Of a stretch of 64,000 nt of DNA, positions 11,300 through 23,480 are shown piece after piece. This DNA comes from Hofstenia miamia (Eukaryota > Xenacoelomorpha > Acoela). The first letter of the stretch is position 1. Each line of letters opens with the position of its first letter. Below the pieces are notes generated by a model. The model was not told the origin of the DNA. It made no database searches and saw nothing but the letters and a program-made list of their open reading frames with translations. The DNA is taken from NCBI GenBank assembly GCA_004352715.1, contig SCFE01000070.1:157968-221967 (forward strand), read 5' to 3'. Made by a program: the position numbers and the translations under genes.

Positions 11300-12989
11300 A
11301 TATAGAAGTTCCGTCCAAGAATACCACAAAACAATAAAAATAGCACTAATAGAGATAAACAGAGTGTGCAAGCTGAACTCAAATAAGGACTTCAAAAATA
11401 TGATATTCAAAGAGAAAAACGCCCTGGAAATTGGATTCAGAACATCTGCATTGCTGTTAGCAATATTTACAATGCAGGAGCAAGAGCTATGACTAATGAT
11501 TTCAAGAGCAGGGTGACACAGATTAACAAGAGTGAAAAAATATGAGATAGTGATGTCCCCAATAAACACTAAAACAAAAAAATGGTTACTCAAGGGATAC
11601 ATTGAGAAACTGACATCCCCAGACAAGATTAAAAAGCTGATGCAAGAATTTGAAAAGTTGATAAGCAGAATAATAGTAAACAAGAGCCTGATGGGAAGGA
11701 TGTTGATGGTAGGTTTATCAAACATAATAGGAATAGCACCAGAAGAAATAACAATATTTGATGAACCCATGAGAAAATATATCATAAAAAGAAAAATTGT
11801 ATATACCAAGGAAATAGTCAAAGTAATGAAGAATAAAAACATACAACAGATACTCAAACAGGAAATGAGAAGATATGAAAAAGAGAGCCCACAATGCACA
11901 TTTGTGAAAATAATTAAAAGTGCCTAAATGATGCAAAGAGGAGGCACTATGGAACCCATCAAAGTATGTGAAGTGATAATGAAAACACAGAAAGAAATTC
12001 TTGAAGAGGAGGAACTACTAACATCAACACAACTGATCTTATCCCTGAAAACACAACAACATAGAGAAATGGGGAGCCTCCACCTGAGAGAACACAATGG
12101 AATGGATTGATGTTGATGATGAGAGATTTTTGGTCAAAATAAAAATAACAAAAGAATCAGAGGAGATTTTCTCCAGGAATTATCAGTACATAAAGGAAGA
12201 ACAAACAGTTGCATTGATGAAACTCATGTTCATGGAGGCATTCATTATTTATAAGAGAACAAAGGATATCATGCTCAGCAATGAAAACAGGGAATGCATA
12301 TATGTTGAGGGAGTGATAACTCCCTACCAACTATACACTCAAGGCAGACACATAAATGAGCAATTGAAAGAACTAAGAGATGAAATAGATAAATGAACAA
12401 CAAAAGCAATAATGCTATTCTCCAGAGTAAATGACATGGTCTGGATGGATCTCTGGGATAAGAAGTACCAATTCTACAATGTCACAAAATGATTCAAAAT
12501 AGTGACCATGATGAGACTAAACAAGAATTATCTGAATGTGATAACAGAAGAAGTCAGGGACAACATAACCATCTTTTATAAGGAATTGGCAAACACCAGA
12601 AGCCTCAGGAGAGTACTTATATTTTTCTACCCTGATACCAAAATATGCAATGACCTGGCACATACAAGCAGAGCAGACGCACAAATGACACTGATGATAG
12701 CAAAAAAAGGGATCCATCTCTAAAGAAAATTCTATGAAATCTTTTCAGCTAAGATGAATGAGCTGTGAGAAATAACACTGATCTCAGAAAACATCAAGGA
12801 AGTAAAGTTCCTACTCTATCACAGTGCCATAGCAACAGAGAGAGAAGCAATCTTAAAAATGACAAAGCAACCTGAATTTGCAACAACAACCTGGACTAAT
12901 CCCTGAGCCAAAGACCATCATAAGAAAAGCTGATGAACTAGTCCATGGAGAATGAGCTGTACTAAAAATAATGCAAGCTGAGGAGGGTG
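11300..12989 (+). pseudogene. Degenerate coding region of an old LTR-type element
   Basis: Several consecutive plus-strand open frames (11532-11927, 11928-12110, 12097-12396, 12502-12723) overlap or follow one another with frame changes, as in a decayed polyprotein. They are rich in Lys, Glu, Ile and Met. I recognise no protease, RT or integrase motif. The region ends in a purine-rich GCTGAGGAGGGTG immediately before an LTR-like start at 12990. CpG is nearly absent. Confidence 0.4.
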
Positions 12990-13800
12990 TGTAGCATAAT
13001 CCAAACCATAATGCTGCTAATGTATCATCTACTACCAGGCTTCAACAGAGGATTAATTATTCTTTTAAATTATTATTTCCTGTTGGATGCAAGTAGGGAT
13101 GCACTGATATTAATTCTTTACTCAGACATGAGATGCATTGTTATTAACTTGTATTAATTTCAAGTAACCCAATACTATTTAGGTATGCTGTCATCACAGT
13201 TCCTCTCCATGATTCCAATGTGGCCTCTGGCTGACTCTGATCTCTGAACCAATCCACATTCATGTGCCTCAATTGTTGATTGAGTAGTTCCAAGTCTCAG
13301 CTCAATGAAGGAGCCTATGTGTTCCCTATCCTAACTCAGTGCAGCTCTCAAGGCTGGATGTAACTGACTTAAATTCAATTTGTAATGTGTAATTTTGTAC
13401 TTCACAACCTGGCAATATCACTAGCTGCTTAATAAGTATTACTTCAGCCATTACCAAAAACTATCAGCTTTAATTAACATAGATAAATAAAGTAAATAAT
13501 GACTTGCAGCTTCCTAACTTACATTTAGATAACAATACATGCTCATTCTTTTTATTGGTCTATTTATAGGTCACCTACATAGTCAAGATAATATAATATA
13601 GATATAACCTATAATTGGCTAACTAGCCTTATCTCTGAAGTCTATTATTTAATACATATAAATGAATGAATCAATAGTCAGCTAAATGGAGAAAAACTCC
13701 TATTTGTACCCCTAACATAAATGCAGGTTAATGTCTCAGAACAAGGATCCTTGAATTGCTCCTGATATGTGCCCTTGCCACTACTAATGCATCTACCATT
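12990..13800 (+). repeat. LTR-like repeat D, old CpG-depleted copy
   Basis: Starts TGTAGCATAATCC after a polypurine-like tract. It shares a diverged but continuous alignment with 10420-10925 (for example GTAACTGACTTAAA in both, and GCCACTACT at the far end). A further start-like TGTAGCATCATCC occurs at about 13814, so the right boundary is uncertain. Confidence 0.45.
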
Positions 13801-13876
13801 TAGCTTGACATTGTGTAGCATCATCCAAAAAAGGCAACTAAAAGCTGAATAACGTCGAATGATTATCAATTGAAAT

Positions 13877-14876
13877 NNNNNNNNNNNNNNNNNNNNNNNN
13901 NNNNNNNNNNNNNNNNNNNNNNNNNNNNNNNNNNNNNNNNNNNNNNNNNNNNNNNNNNNNNNNNNNNNNNNNNNNNNNNNNNNNNNNNNNNNNNNNNNNN
14001 NNNNNNNNNNNNNNNNNNNNNNNNNNNNNNNNNNNNNNNNNNNNNNNNNNNNNNNNNNNNNNNNNNNNNNNNNNNNNNNNNNNNNNNNNNNNNNNNNNNN
14101 NNNNNNNNNNNNNNNNNNNNNNNNNNNNNNNNNNNNNNNNNNNNNNNNNNNNNNNNNNNNNNNNNNNNNNNNNNNNNNNNNNNNNNNNNNNNNNNNNNNN
14201 NNNNNNNNNNNNNNNNNNNNNNNNNNNNNNNNNNNNNNNNNNNNNNNNNNNNNNNNNNNNNNNNNNNNNNNNNNNNNNNNNNNNNNNNNNNNNNNNNNNN
14301 NNNNNNNNNNNNNNNNNNNNNNNNNNNNNNNNNNNNNNNNNNNNNNNNNNNNNNNNNNNNNNNNNNNNNNNNNNNNNNNNNNNNNNNNNNNNNNNNNNNN
14401 NNNNNNNNNNNNNNNNNNNNNNNNNNNNNNNNNNNNNNNNNNNNNNNNNNNNNNNNNNNNNNNNNNNNNNNNNNNNNNNNNNNNNNNNNNNNNNNNNNNN
14501 NNNNNNNNNNNNNNNNNNNNNNNNNNNNNNNNNNNNNNNNNNNNNNNNNNNNNNNNNNNNNNNNNNNNNNNNNNNNNNNNNNNNNNNNNNNNNNNNNNNN
14601 NNNNNNNNNNNNNNNNNNNNNNNNNNNNNNNNNNNNNNNNNNNNNNNNNNNNNNNNNNNNNNNNNNNNNNNNNNNNNNNNNNNNNNNNNNNNNNNNNNNN
14701 NNNNNNNNNNNNNNNNNNNNNNNNNNNNNNNNNNNNNNNNNNNNNNNNNNNNNNNNNNNNNNNNNNNNNNNNNNNNNNNNNNNNNNNNNNNNNNNNNNNN
14801 NNNNNNNNNNNNNNNNNNNNNNNNNNNNNNNNNNNNNNNNNNNNNNNNNNNNNNNNNNNNNNNNNNNNNNNNNNNN
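13877..14876. other. Gap (1000 N)
   Basis: Exactly 1000 Ns, probably a default gap size of unknown true length. The right side resumes inside an LTR. Confidence 0.99.
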
Positions 14877-15265
14877 GGTGAAAGCACTCCCAAATTGTCG
14901 CTGATCTTAAGCAATAAGTTTCATTTAAGATAATAAATAAATAAGAAATACAATGGTAAAGACGGCAGTTGAGAGTAGACAAAGTCTATTGAACTATCGC
15001 TACAGGTTTCTCAGTTTTTATACAAAAGTTTCAATTATTACCTGCCTTTGTTTACAATGATTAGATGTCAACATAGTTTAACATGATCAAATTAGTTTTC
15101 CCTCGTAAAATTAAATTTGAGCAAATATCAGCACCATCAAGGGGACATCAAATTAATAATAACAAACTAAGATCGAAAATGATTAATAACATCATAGTGA
15201 CGTAATAATACAAATTAAAAAGATATAAAAGAATAAATTCAACGAAATCCCTGAGCAACTCTACA
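14877..15265 (-). repeat. 3' LTR of element B (partial)
   Basis: Same family as 7819-8749, ending AACTCTACA at 15265. It is followed at once by the polypurine tract of a minus-strand element, so this is the 3' LTR, truncated on the left by the gap. Confidence 0.8.
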
Positions 15266-15280
15266 TGCCCCCCCTTGCTC
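15266..15280 (-). promoter_or_regulatory. Polypurine tract of element B
   Basis: The minus strand reads GAGCAAGGGGGGGCA directly before the LTR start TGTAG. This is the position and composition expected for the plus-strand DNA primer of an LTR element. Confidence 0.75.
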
Positions 15281-16583
15281 AAATGAATTTTCGGCTAGTA
15301 GTTGAAGGGCTGGCCCAGAAACAATACTTTGTGTAGCCATGATCATCTTGGTAGCAAGTTCACCATCCCATGTTGTTACTTCCAAATAGCTAGCTTCGCA
15401 GGTTATTTGCATCAGCACCTCCCTTTGCATGACCACTTCATCAATGAGAGGACGTCTTTATCACGACTGTCAACTATGACTCTCTGCTGTACTGTAAGAT
15501 CATCTAAGAATTCACTTGGGTCATGTTTTACCATTAAAATGCACTTGTCTTCAGTTACAGACCATTTTGGCGTCAGCTTGGGAGAGATGGCAGTACCTCC
15601 GAATTTTTCTAAGTTAACCCGCTCAATCAGATCACAAATGTGGGGAGACATTTGTACAGCGGATGATGATAATAGTTCTTCTTCTCGGAAAAACTGCTCT
15701 GGTGTTCTCATCACCTGATCGAAGATGGTGATTGGGATGATTTTTCCCTCCTTACTAACATGCCTCGCCAATTCGATAAACTGCCCATACCCACATTCAG
15801 GGTATTTCATTTGCTGCGTGTTAAACAAAAGTTCATTCTTACCATATACATCGAACTTAGAAATTTGCTCGAGAAATTGTTTTGTTGATCCAGACAGTCT
15901 TTCCACAAATCTTCTTGTGCTCAAAGGAGCGTTATCAGATGAAAAGATGGCAAATTTTGTCTCAGCTGTAGCTCCCCACATGTACTTCTTTACGGTGTCT
16001 GAGAAAATATTAATGTCCAACGGACAAATACCAAGTCGATTGCTGGTTGACATGATTGACATTTTGCCAATAACACTGCTCGCCCCCACCAGTCAGGCAT
16101 AATACTTTTCGAATTTATCCATTGCGTGTTTCGTCTTACTGGGGGATGAAGGAGGACTGCATTTGTACAGAAGCCAATTTTTCACCTTCCAGGTCAGCGG
16201 GCACACAGCTATTTCATGAATGGTTATTTTTGTTAGAGATGTTCTCTTCTCATGTGACATGGGTATTTGAAGGTGGGGTTCTTTTGTTAGATAGATTGCT
16301 AGTAACCAGATTGCTCCTCTTGCATATATGTTGGGTAAATATTTCTCAGCAAAAAGACACTCTTTGAAATTCTTTTTATCTTGATTGTTGTAAGATACTT
16401 TAATGTCTCGAAATGTGCGTTCTATAGACAAATGATACGTTTGTGAGGGGCTTGAGATATCTAAAAGGGGCCAATCGGACTCGGGGTTAAAATCTGCCTT
16501 TAGGTCAGACCAAATGGTGTGGATCTTGTTGAGCAGTTGGTCACTCTGTGCGAAGGCGAAGCTAACTCTCATATCTGTTACAG
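15281..16583 (-). pseudogene. Element B 3'-terminal reading frame, unrecognised protein
   Basis: Two frames, 16093-16572 (159 codons) and 15412-16089 (225 codons), are in the same phase and separated by one TGA at 16093-16095, probably a mutated Trp codon. A third, 15239-15436, continues in the adjacent frame and runs through the polypurine tract. Together they would give about 450 residues, and the frame is still open into the gap upstream. The location between pol and the 3' LTR is where env-like genes sit. However, I see no signal peptide, transmembrane anchor or furin-like site, so it is not an obvious envelope glycoprotein. Motifs visible but unassigned include SNRLGICPLDINIF and GYGQFIELARHV. 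It could be a captured gene, possibly a nucleocapsid-like protein; that is a guess. Confidence 0.5.
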
Positions 16584-17583
16584 NNNNNNNNNNNNNNNNN
16601 NNNNNNNNNNNNNNNNNNNNNNNNNNNNNNNNNNNNNNNNNNNNNNNNNNNNNNNNNNNNNNNNNNNNNNNNNNNNNNNNNNNNNNNNNNNNNNNNNNNN
16701 NNNNNNNNNNNNNNNNNNNNNNNNNNNNNNNNNNNNNNNNNNNNNNNNNNNNNNNNNNNNNNNNNNNNNNNNNNNNNNNNNNNNNNNNNNNNNNNNNNNN
16801 NNNNNNNNNNNNNNNNNNNNNNNNNNNNNNNNNNNNNNNNNNNNNNNNNNNNNNNNNNNNNNNNNNNNNNNNNNNNNNNNNNNNNNNNNNNNNNNNNNNN
16901 NNNNNNNNNNNNNNNNNNNNNNNNNNNNNNNNNNNNNNNNNNNNNNNNNNNNNNNNNNNNNNNNNNNNNNNNNNNNNNNNNNNNNNNNNNNNNNNNNNNN
17001 NNNNNNNNNNNNNNNNNNNNNNNNNNNNNNNNNNNNNNNNNNNNNNNNNNNNNNNNNNNNNNNNNNNNNNNNNNNNNNNNNNNNNNNNNNNNNNNNNNNN
17101 NNNNNNNNNNNNNNNNNNNNNNNNNNNNNNNNNNNNNNNNNNNNNNNNNNNNNNNNNNNNNNNNNNNNNNNNNNNNNNNNNNNNNNNNNNNNNNNNNNNN
17201 NNNNNNNNNNNNNNNNNNNNNNNNNNNNNNNNNNNNNNNNNNNNNNNNNNNNNNNNNNNNNNNNNNNNNNNNNNNNNNNNNNNNNNNNNNNNNNNNNNNN
17301 NNNNNNNNNNNNNNNNNNNNNNNNNNNNNNNNNNNNNNNNNNNNNNNNNNNNNNNNNNNNNNNNNNNNNNNNNNNNNNNNNNNNNNNNNNNNNNNNNNNN
17401 NNNNNNNNNNNNNNNNNNNNNNNNNNNNNNNNNNNNNNNNNNNNNNNNNNNNNNNNNNNNNNNNNNNNNNNNNNNNNNNNNNNNNNNNNNNNNNNNNNNN
17501 NNNNNNNNNNNNNNNNNNNNNNNNNNNNNNNNNNNNNNNNNNNNNNNNNNNNNNNNNNNNNNNNNNNNNNNNNNNNNNNNNNN
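16584..17583. other. Gap (1000 N)
   Basis: Exactly 1000 Ns. On the left lies the element B frame, still open. On the right is a short (AT)n run. Confidence 0.99.
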
Positions 17584-18660
17584 ATATATATATATATATA
17601 TTATTCATTAAAACACGCTGATTTCTCTTTTCTAATAGACTCATAAATAACTTAATTGAATTTTGCTGAAATCCGTAATTTTACAATTTAATCGCATAAA
17701 TGTCAAAATTCATTTGATTAAAAGCTTTTCTTAAGTCTAGAAGTGCTATGACACTGGATTTCTTTTGAGATATATTTGAGGATATTTTTTCTGTAAATGA
17801 AATTCAACTTTTAAAGAATAATATATCTACTATGAATACAAATTTAAAATGGACAAAGATCATTCGTATATTTACATCTTATACAACTAAGGATATGCCC
17901 CAAAAAAAACCTATTCCAAAGTACAATGATAAAGTTACTTCATTTCATCACAAGGATATTTCTATTATCTCTCTCTCTCTTCCTTCGACTTTCTTTAAAA
18001 TTTAAAATAAATTTTTACCAAAACTACAAAATTATAATTTTATGTTGCATACATGTGGGGGATTTTCTGACGGGTGAGATCATATAGAAATCATCAAGGA
18101 GGTGATAAAATGAGGGGCGAAGCACCGAGAAAATAGTTTGAAAATATAGACAAAATAGAACTTTTTGAAAGCAAAGTTACAATAATTGATTTAAAAAATT
18201 TGATATTTACATGCTGATTTTGCTTTAAGCTTTGTTCTCCAGGAGGGTTGCCTGACCTTTCAGGGGGGTTTAATTACGCTTTTAAAATGCTCAATTGTGC
18301 AAAAATTTATTGTTAGAAAAGTTGAGACCAAATTCAGAGTTATCAGACTTGTCCATGCATCTGTAACTGAAAATGCTATCCATGGACATCCGGGATACTT
18401 CGTAGATCCTAAATTTTAGTTCAATATCAGTGTATACTAATTATAGAAAATTGCTACTGAATTAGATGCAGAAGACGTTAGTATTGACATTAATACTGTG
18501 CCACTGCCTATAATTGAAAATGATACAAAATACAGTTATACTTGTAAAAAAATCCAATTTCCTCTGAAAATATTTCAGAAAACCAGTTCTAATTGCAATT
18601 GATTATTTTAAAAATTATATTAGAATGAGTTGAAAATACAAAGTACATTAATGACAACAT
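17584..18660. other. Intergenic, with a dispersed repeat at 17985-18165
   Basis: Starts with an (AT)n microsatellite. The block 17985-18165, containing GGGGCGAAGCACCGAGAAAA, recurs at 35698-35875 with about 85-90 percent identity. The last 200 bases are shared with 47380-47600 and are the left edge of the duplicated zinc-finger locus. No gene is seen. Confidence 0.6.
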
Positions 18661-18673
18661 TTTTCATAATATT

Positions 18674-18679
18674 TTTATT
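18674..18679 (-). terminator. Poly(A) signal of zinc-finger gene 1
   Basis: AATAAA on the minus strand, 196 bases past the stop codon. The same signal is conserved in the paralogue at 48243-48248. Confidence 0.5.
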
Positions 18680-18714
18680 TTAACAGTATAGAAAAAACAC
18701 ATCCACTTGTTGCA

Positions 18715-18822
18715 GTGAACGAATAGATAACTTCTATAAATGCTTAGACTGGTGTTTTTTCAGGGAATCAGGTCTTGCACATTCATAATCACATTTATCG
18801 CATGTGAATGGCTTCAACCCAC
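18715..18822 (-). pseudogene. Orphan duplicate of the last zinc finger of gene 1
   Basis: Encodes a near copy of the terminal finger and C-terminus, and repeats the sequence around 18853-18950 including the stop context CTTCTATAAATGCTTAGACTGG. It lies beyond the real stop codon, so it is now 3' UTR. It shows that the array ends by local tandem duplication. Confidence 0.75.
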
Positions 18823-18874
18823 AGCATAGAAAAAATAAATCCGAATGAACAAACATTGAACGAATAGATAACTT

Positions 18875-20177
18875 CTATAAATGCTTAGACTGGTGGTTTT
18901 TCAAGGAATCAGATCTTGCACATTCATAATCACATTTATCGCATTTGAATGGTTTTAAACCAGAGTGTCTACGGTGATGGAATTTGAGAGAACTGCGGTT
19001 TGAACACTCATAATCACATTTATCACATTTATAAGGCTTTAATCCAGAGTGTATACGTTGGTGACTTTTAAGAGAACTAGGGTGTAAAGTTTCAAAATCG
19101 CATTTATCACATTTATAAGGCTTTAATCCAGAGTGTATAAGTTGATGACTTTTAAGAGAACTAGGGTGTAAAGTTTCAAAATCACATTTATCACATTTAA
19201 ATTGCTTTAATTCAGAGTGTATCCGTTGATGTCTGTTAAGATTTCCAAGTGATGAGCAGGCAAAATCACATCTATCACATTTATGTGGTTTTAGGCCAGA
19301 GTGAACTAACTGATGAACTTTCATTTGACCAGCGGTTGCACATTCATAATCACATTTATCACATTTATATGGTTTTAAACCAGAGTGCTTAAATCGATAA
19401 TGATGATTAAGATTTCCCTTTAGTGAACATGCAAATTGACATTTATCACATTTGAATGGTTTTTCATTAGAATGGTTGACCTGATGCTGTTTTAGACCAC
19501 TACTGGATGTGGATTCATAGTTGCATTGATCACATTTATATGGCTTTGATCCAGATCCAGAGTGCTTAAACTGATGTGCTTTTAGTGAACTAAGATGTGA
19601 ACATTCATAATCACATTTATCACATTTATAAGGCTTTAATCCAGAGTGTTTAAGTTGATGACTTTTAAGAGAACTAGGATGTAAAGTTTGAAAATCACAT
19701 TTATCACATTTAAATGCCTTTAATTCAGAGTGTATCCGTTGATGTCTTTTAAGATTTCCAAGTGATGAGCATGCAAAATCACATCTATCACATTTATGTG
19801 GTTTTAAGCCAGAGTGAACAAACTGATGACGCTTCATATGATAAGCGATTGTACATTCATAATCGCATTTATCACATTTATATGGTTTTAAGCCAGAGTG
19901 TATCCGTTGATGTCTTTTAAGACTTCTAAGTGATGAGCATGCAAAATCACATCTATCACATTTAAATGGTTTTAAGCCAGAGTGAACAAACTGATGACGC
20001 TTCATATGATAAGCAGTTGTACATTTATATTCACAGTTATCACATTTATATGGTTTTAAACCAGAGTGCTTAAATCGATAATGACGATTAAGATTTCCTC
20101 TTTGTGAACATGAAAATTTGCATCGATCACATTCGAATGGTTCTTCATTAGAATGCTGGAACTGATGCCGTTTGCAT
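18875..20177 (-). CDS. KRAB zinc-finger gene 1, C2H2 array exon (15 fingers)
   Basis: This exon encodes 433 residues forming 15 consecutive C2H2 fingers of the CX2CX12HX3-4H type (CDKCDYEC...H...H). They are joined by HSGLKPYK-type linkers, a variant of TGEKP. Such arrays bind DNA in the nucleus. The first two fingers lie upstream of the first in-frame ATG (20005). The frame is open to 20177, where TTTCTTTAG gives a strong splice acceptor, so this is an internal-to-terminal exon and not an intronless gene. The acceptor leaves phase 2, needing two bases from the upstream exon. The KRAB exons at 26521-26696 and 29154-29329 on the same strand end with exactly two spare bases (AG), giving AGA (Arg). 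Predicted protein: 492 residues. The paralogue is 48303-49803. Confidence 0.85.
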
Positions 20178-21253
20178 CTAAAGAAATTGTTATTATAACT
20201 ACACTATACAGATTTACAAACATTCCCAAAAATCTCATTAATCAGCAATTATATACATGTATAAATTGCTACTAGAATGCCTGCACTTTTGTGATTTATA
20301 ACACTCTGTTTGAGGTTTTAACAATATACACTTTCAACGCAACAAAACCTTTACAGATATGTCGTCTTGGCTGCCCCACTGCTTCTGGGTAGCATTTTTT
20401 AGATTTTTTTAATGAAGATAATACTAAACAAATAGTTTCATGATTTCAAGTTTGTACATTCCATTTCTATTCTACATTGCATTGCAAGGATCAATTGAAA
20501 GTTGCACTGGCCTGTGTATCCGCTTATGTATGCTTCTATGCAATATAAACGATTTTTTTGCATGTAATATTATCAAGATTTTATCTGTTTTTAGACTTTG
20601 CCGCGTTTCAGTATATTACATAACGAAGTGCTTTATTATAATTACTGTACTTTTCCAAAAAAAAACTTCTACTATGCCAATAACAGTGGATTGCCAATAT
20701 AATATGTAAATATTTACAGTGCCATTGTTGAAACTGGGCAGTCTAAAAATTTGAGAATTACAGTTTAAACTGAAAGAGTCAAGTCATAATAATGCAGCAA
20801 ATTTTTAATAACATTGCATGTATAACAGTACAATGAATGTTGTTGCACACATTAACGAAGCAGAATACTATCCCATGCAAGTAGTTGCCGAAAAATATAT
20901 AAATAAACCTTGTTTTTCAACACTCAATTTTTTTAGAAATTTAAAACTTTTCATTTCTTATAATGAGGGCTTCAGGACAGAATTTTATTGATCCGGGGCT
21001 CATGAAATTTTCTGGTGTCATGGTCACACGACATAACTTCTATTTTGGCAAATGTTATGAGGCTGAAATCCATGGTCTTAGTTTTCTTATTTATGGTTGC
21101 AGTCTCATGATAGTCCCATTCCTATCGAAAAAAATTGGTCCCAGGTTCTATACCCCTGAAACTGGTATCATTAATTGCAGTGAAAGATCCATCATAAACT
21201 TAATTCAACCATGTACTATAATTAGTGTCAAATTTTAGCATTCTTTGATTTAA
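20178..21253 (-). other. Intron of zinc-finger gene 1, proximal part
   Basis: Shares patches with 49804-52010 of the second locus, confirming duplication of introns as well as exons. Open frames such as 20440-20709 and 20963-21238 are not preserved in the paralogue (deletions and frame changes), so they are unlikely to be coding. No SET-domain exon is seen. Confidence 0.6.
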
Positions 21254-21487
21254 CCCTATATGGACCAATTTATTTTACATCTGGTTTTTATGCATTTGTT
21301 TACATCTGAGAAGTAGACCACGTGAGAAGAGTTTGAACGAAACAATACGAATAACTGCACTCGTCTTATGTAGCCACGGTTGTGTCCCGTTCATTTAATA
21401 ACCACATGTGAAAAAAACATTCTGATTATATTTATAACATCAATGTTTTTCTAATGTCGCTGAGGAACGCATTTGGTCCATATAGGG
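21254..21487. mobile_element. piggyBac-type MITE (234 bp) with TTAA target duplication
   Basis: Perfect 15-bp terminal inverted repeats, CCCTATATGGACCAA at the left and TTGGTCCATATAGGG at the right, are flanked on both sides by TTAA (21250-21253 and 21488-21491). TTAA targets and CCCT ends are the hallmark of piggyBac. It has no coding capacity. It is absent from the corresponding place in the second locus (near 51960), so it inserted after the duplication or was lost there. Confidence 0.85.
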
Positions 21488-21949
21488 TTAAGAAGTTTTC
21501 TCAATTGAAATAAATATTGAAAAAAACACAGTTTATAATATTCTTTCCTAAAGCAGTCAGAAGTCACACAGAAAACTTTGAACTCAATATAAATGCTGTA
21601 CCAATAGAATTAGCATTCTGCAAAATGGAGAATCAGGTGAAACTAGTTGAATTTGAGTTATTCGCAAATCATAAAATAGCTTCACAATAAACACGTTTTT
21701 GCATGATTTCAATGTCATAATTCGTAAAACACTCTAAATAAAATGTTTTCAATAAAAATATGTCATTAAAATATTATGAATTTGGTACAAAATTTCATCA
21801 TTAAGTACAAATTCGCACAGACCATTTCAATGAAATATTAATATAAAAATTTTTTCAATGTCATTAGAAACAATTGAGAGTAGCAGTGCTGAGCCACCAT
21901 ATAAATATTTTTAGCACTTCCATGCAATGTGTATGTCTGAAGGGGATAC

Positions 21950-23480
21950 CTTATATTTGTTTATATTACGATGTGGTAGAGCCGCTTTTTATAGTATTTT
22001 ATTAAATAAATTGATGAAATTTCGCATTGGTGGAAGAATACTAAAACTCTTACAATTCGTATCTAACAAATTGATAAATAATTATCAATAGCGAAATTCC
22101 AAAAGGAAGCTGTTTAGGGCCACTTCTCTTTCCTATAATGAATGATCTACCTTCTATAGGTTTATCAGTAGTATTTTCATTTTCCCAATTTAGAAATATT
22201 GTGAAATAAACCTATGAAATTGGAAAGTGATTCAAAAATGTTAATCACTTGGTGCTCTTAAAATAAAATGAGTTTCAATCAAAAGAAACTACAAATTATC
22301 AAGGTTGTTAAGAGTGATATGTTTACAAATTTAATAAATTCTCTTCCATAAATACAGGGAAGGATCTCGGGGTTTATAGTAATAAATAATTACAAGAAAT
22401 TATAGCACAAATTGTTGTAGCTCTCTAACAGCAAAACAAAATGACGTAATCAATTATGTGATAATAAAACATACTTCTTGAAATGAATATTGTCTTTTTT
22501 CGTAAATGTTTTTTTGGGCCTCCAGCATTTAAACATCAAATATTGATAAAACTTGCAGATGAATTTAGCTGAGCGTCTATTATACAAATTGCCTAAAAAA
22601 ATTGTCTTGATCCTCTTCAATAATCAATAATTTAAGGTATTTCCCTTGTTCACACAACTTAACTCTTAAATTCATTAAATGCAAAATTGACTCAAGAAAT
22701 TCAAATGATACAGATAAGATCTTTACATTATTTTATAGAATTAGCAACAACCAATTAGAATTGATGATGTAATTGAATATCTGCTAGTTGGCATTTTCAT
22801 GAAATTAAATCTACTTCATTTTTCCCTTTATAATTGACATATGGGATAAAATTTTTTGCAAAATTTTGACTCGTGAAGAACTATGGCTACGAACAAAATT
22901 TTTTTTGCATTGCATAGTAAACCAATCGCATTTAAACATTTGATGATGAGCTAGTTAATCTATTAATTTTAAGATGTATAAATTTGTAAAAAACCTCTTT
23001 CACTTACAGTTAAGCATAATGTATAATCTATGCTGCACTTTCACTGGTTATTTGATGACGTCACATGGCACTATTTAAATTTTTTGTAATGAAACTTTCA
23101 TGAAATGAACATTCTCAAATGAAGTAAGACATGCATTAAAAAAGTTCTATAAAATGAAATGCCAATTTCCCTGATATATCTTAAGAAGCACAACGAGACA
23201 TTTGTATCTATCAGTCAATTGCACTGCATTACTATATGGTTCCTCTGCATGGTATTGCAACCTATCAAATACATATAAATTAGAGCAAGTAAAACATAGT
23301 ATAAAATCGATTAAAACTACATATCTCGATTAAAATTTTGTCAAGAACTCTACCATTGCAATTGATAGACATCTATATCTACTAATTGAAATTATAAGAT
23401 GGAATTCGAGACGATTCTTTAAGATTAATAAAATTAATATATCTAAAACACAAAGCCACAGTACTTGAGATATAAGAAAC
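21950..23480 (+). mobile_element. Degenerate LINE (non-LTR reverse transcriptase)
   Basis: Translated pieces in shifting frames include EIPKGSCLGPLLF (near 22093, RT motif), KDLGVY (near 22370), and LYGSSAWYCNLSNTYKLEQ (near 23234). These occur in the order expected of the RT palm and post-RT region of CR1/Jockey-type LINEs. Many stops and indels make it dead. It is located in the intron of zinc-finger gene 1; part of it recurs at 52930-53480. Confidence 0.75.

Noticed and set aside
13870-14904. Long open frames across N runs (here and at 16514-17646, 24885-26106, 27931-28431, 42726-43793, 55524-56633)
   Set aside because: They consist of unknown bases; the flanking residues are too few to support a gene.
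18875-20005. Intronless zinc-finger gene starting at the ATG at 20005
   Set aside because: Two complete fingers lie upstream in the same frame without a start codon, and an acceptor precedes them, so the ATG is internal.
20963-21238. 91-codon plus-strand frame in the intron of zinc-finger gene 1
   Set aside because: The corresponding sequence near 51770-51970 has deletions that destroy the frame, so it is not conserved.
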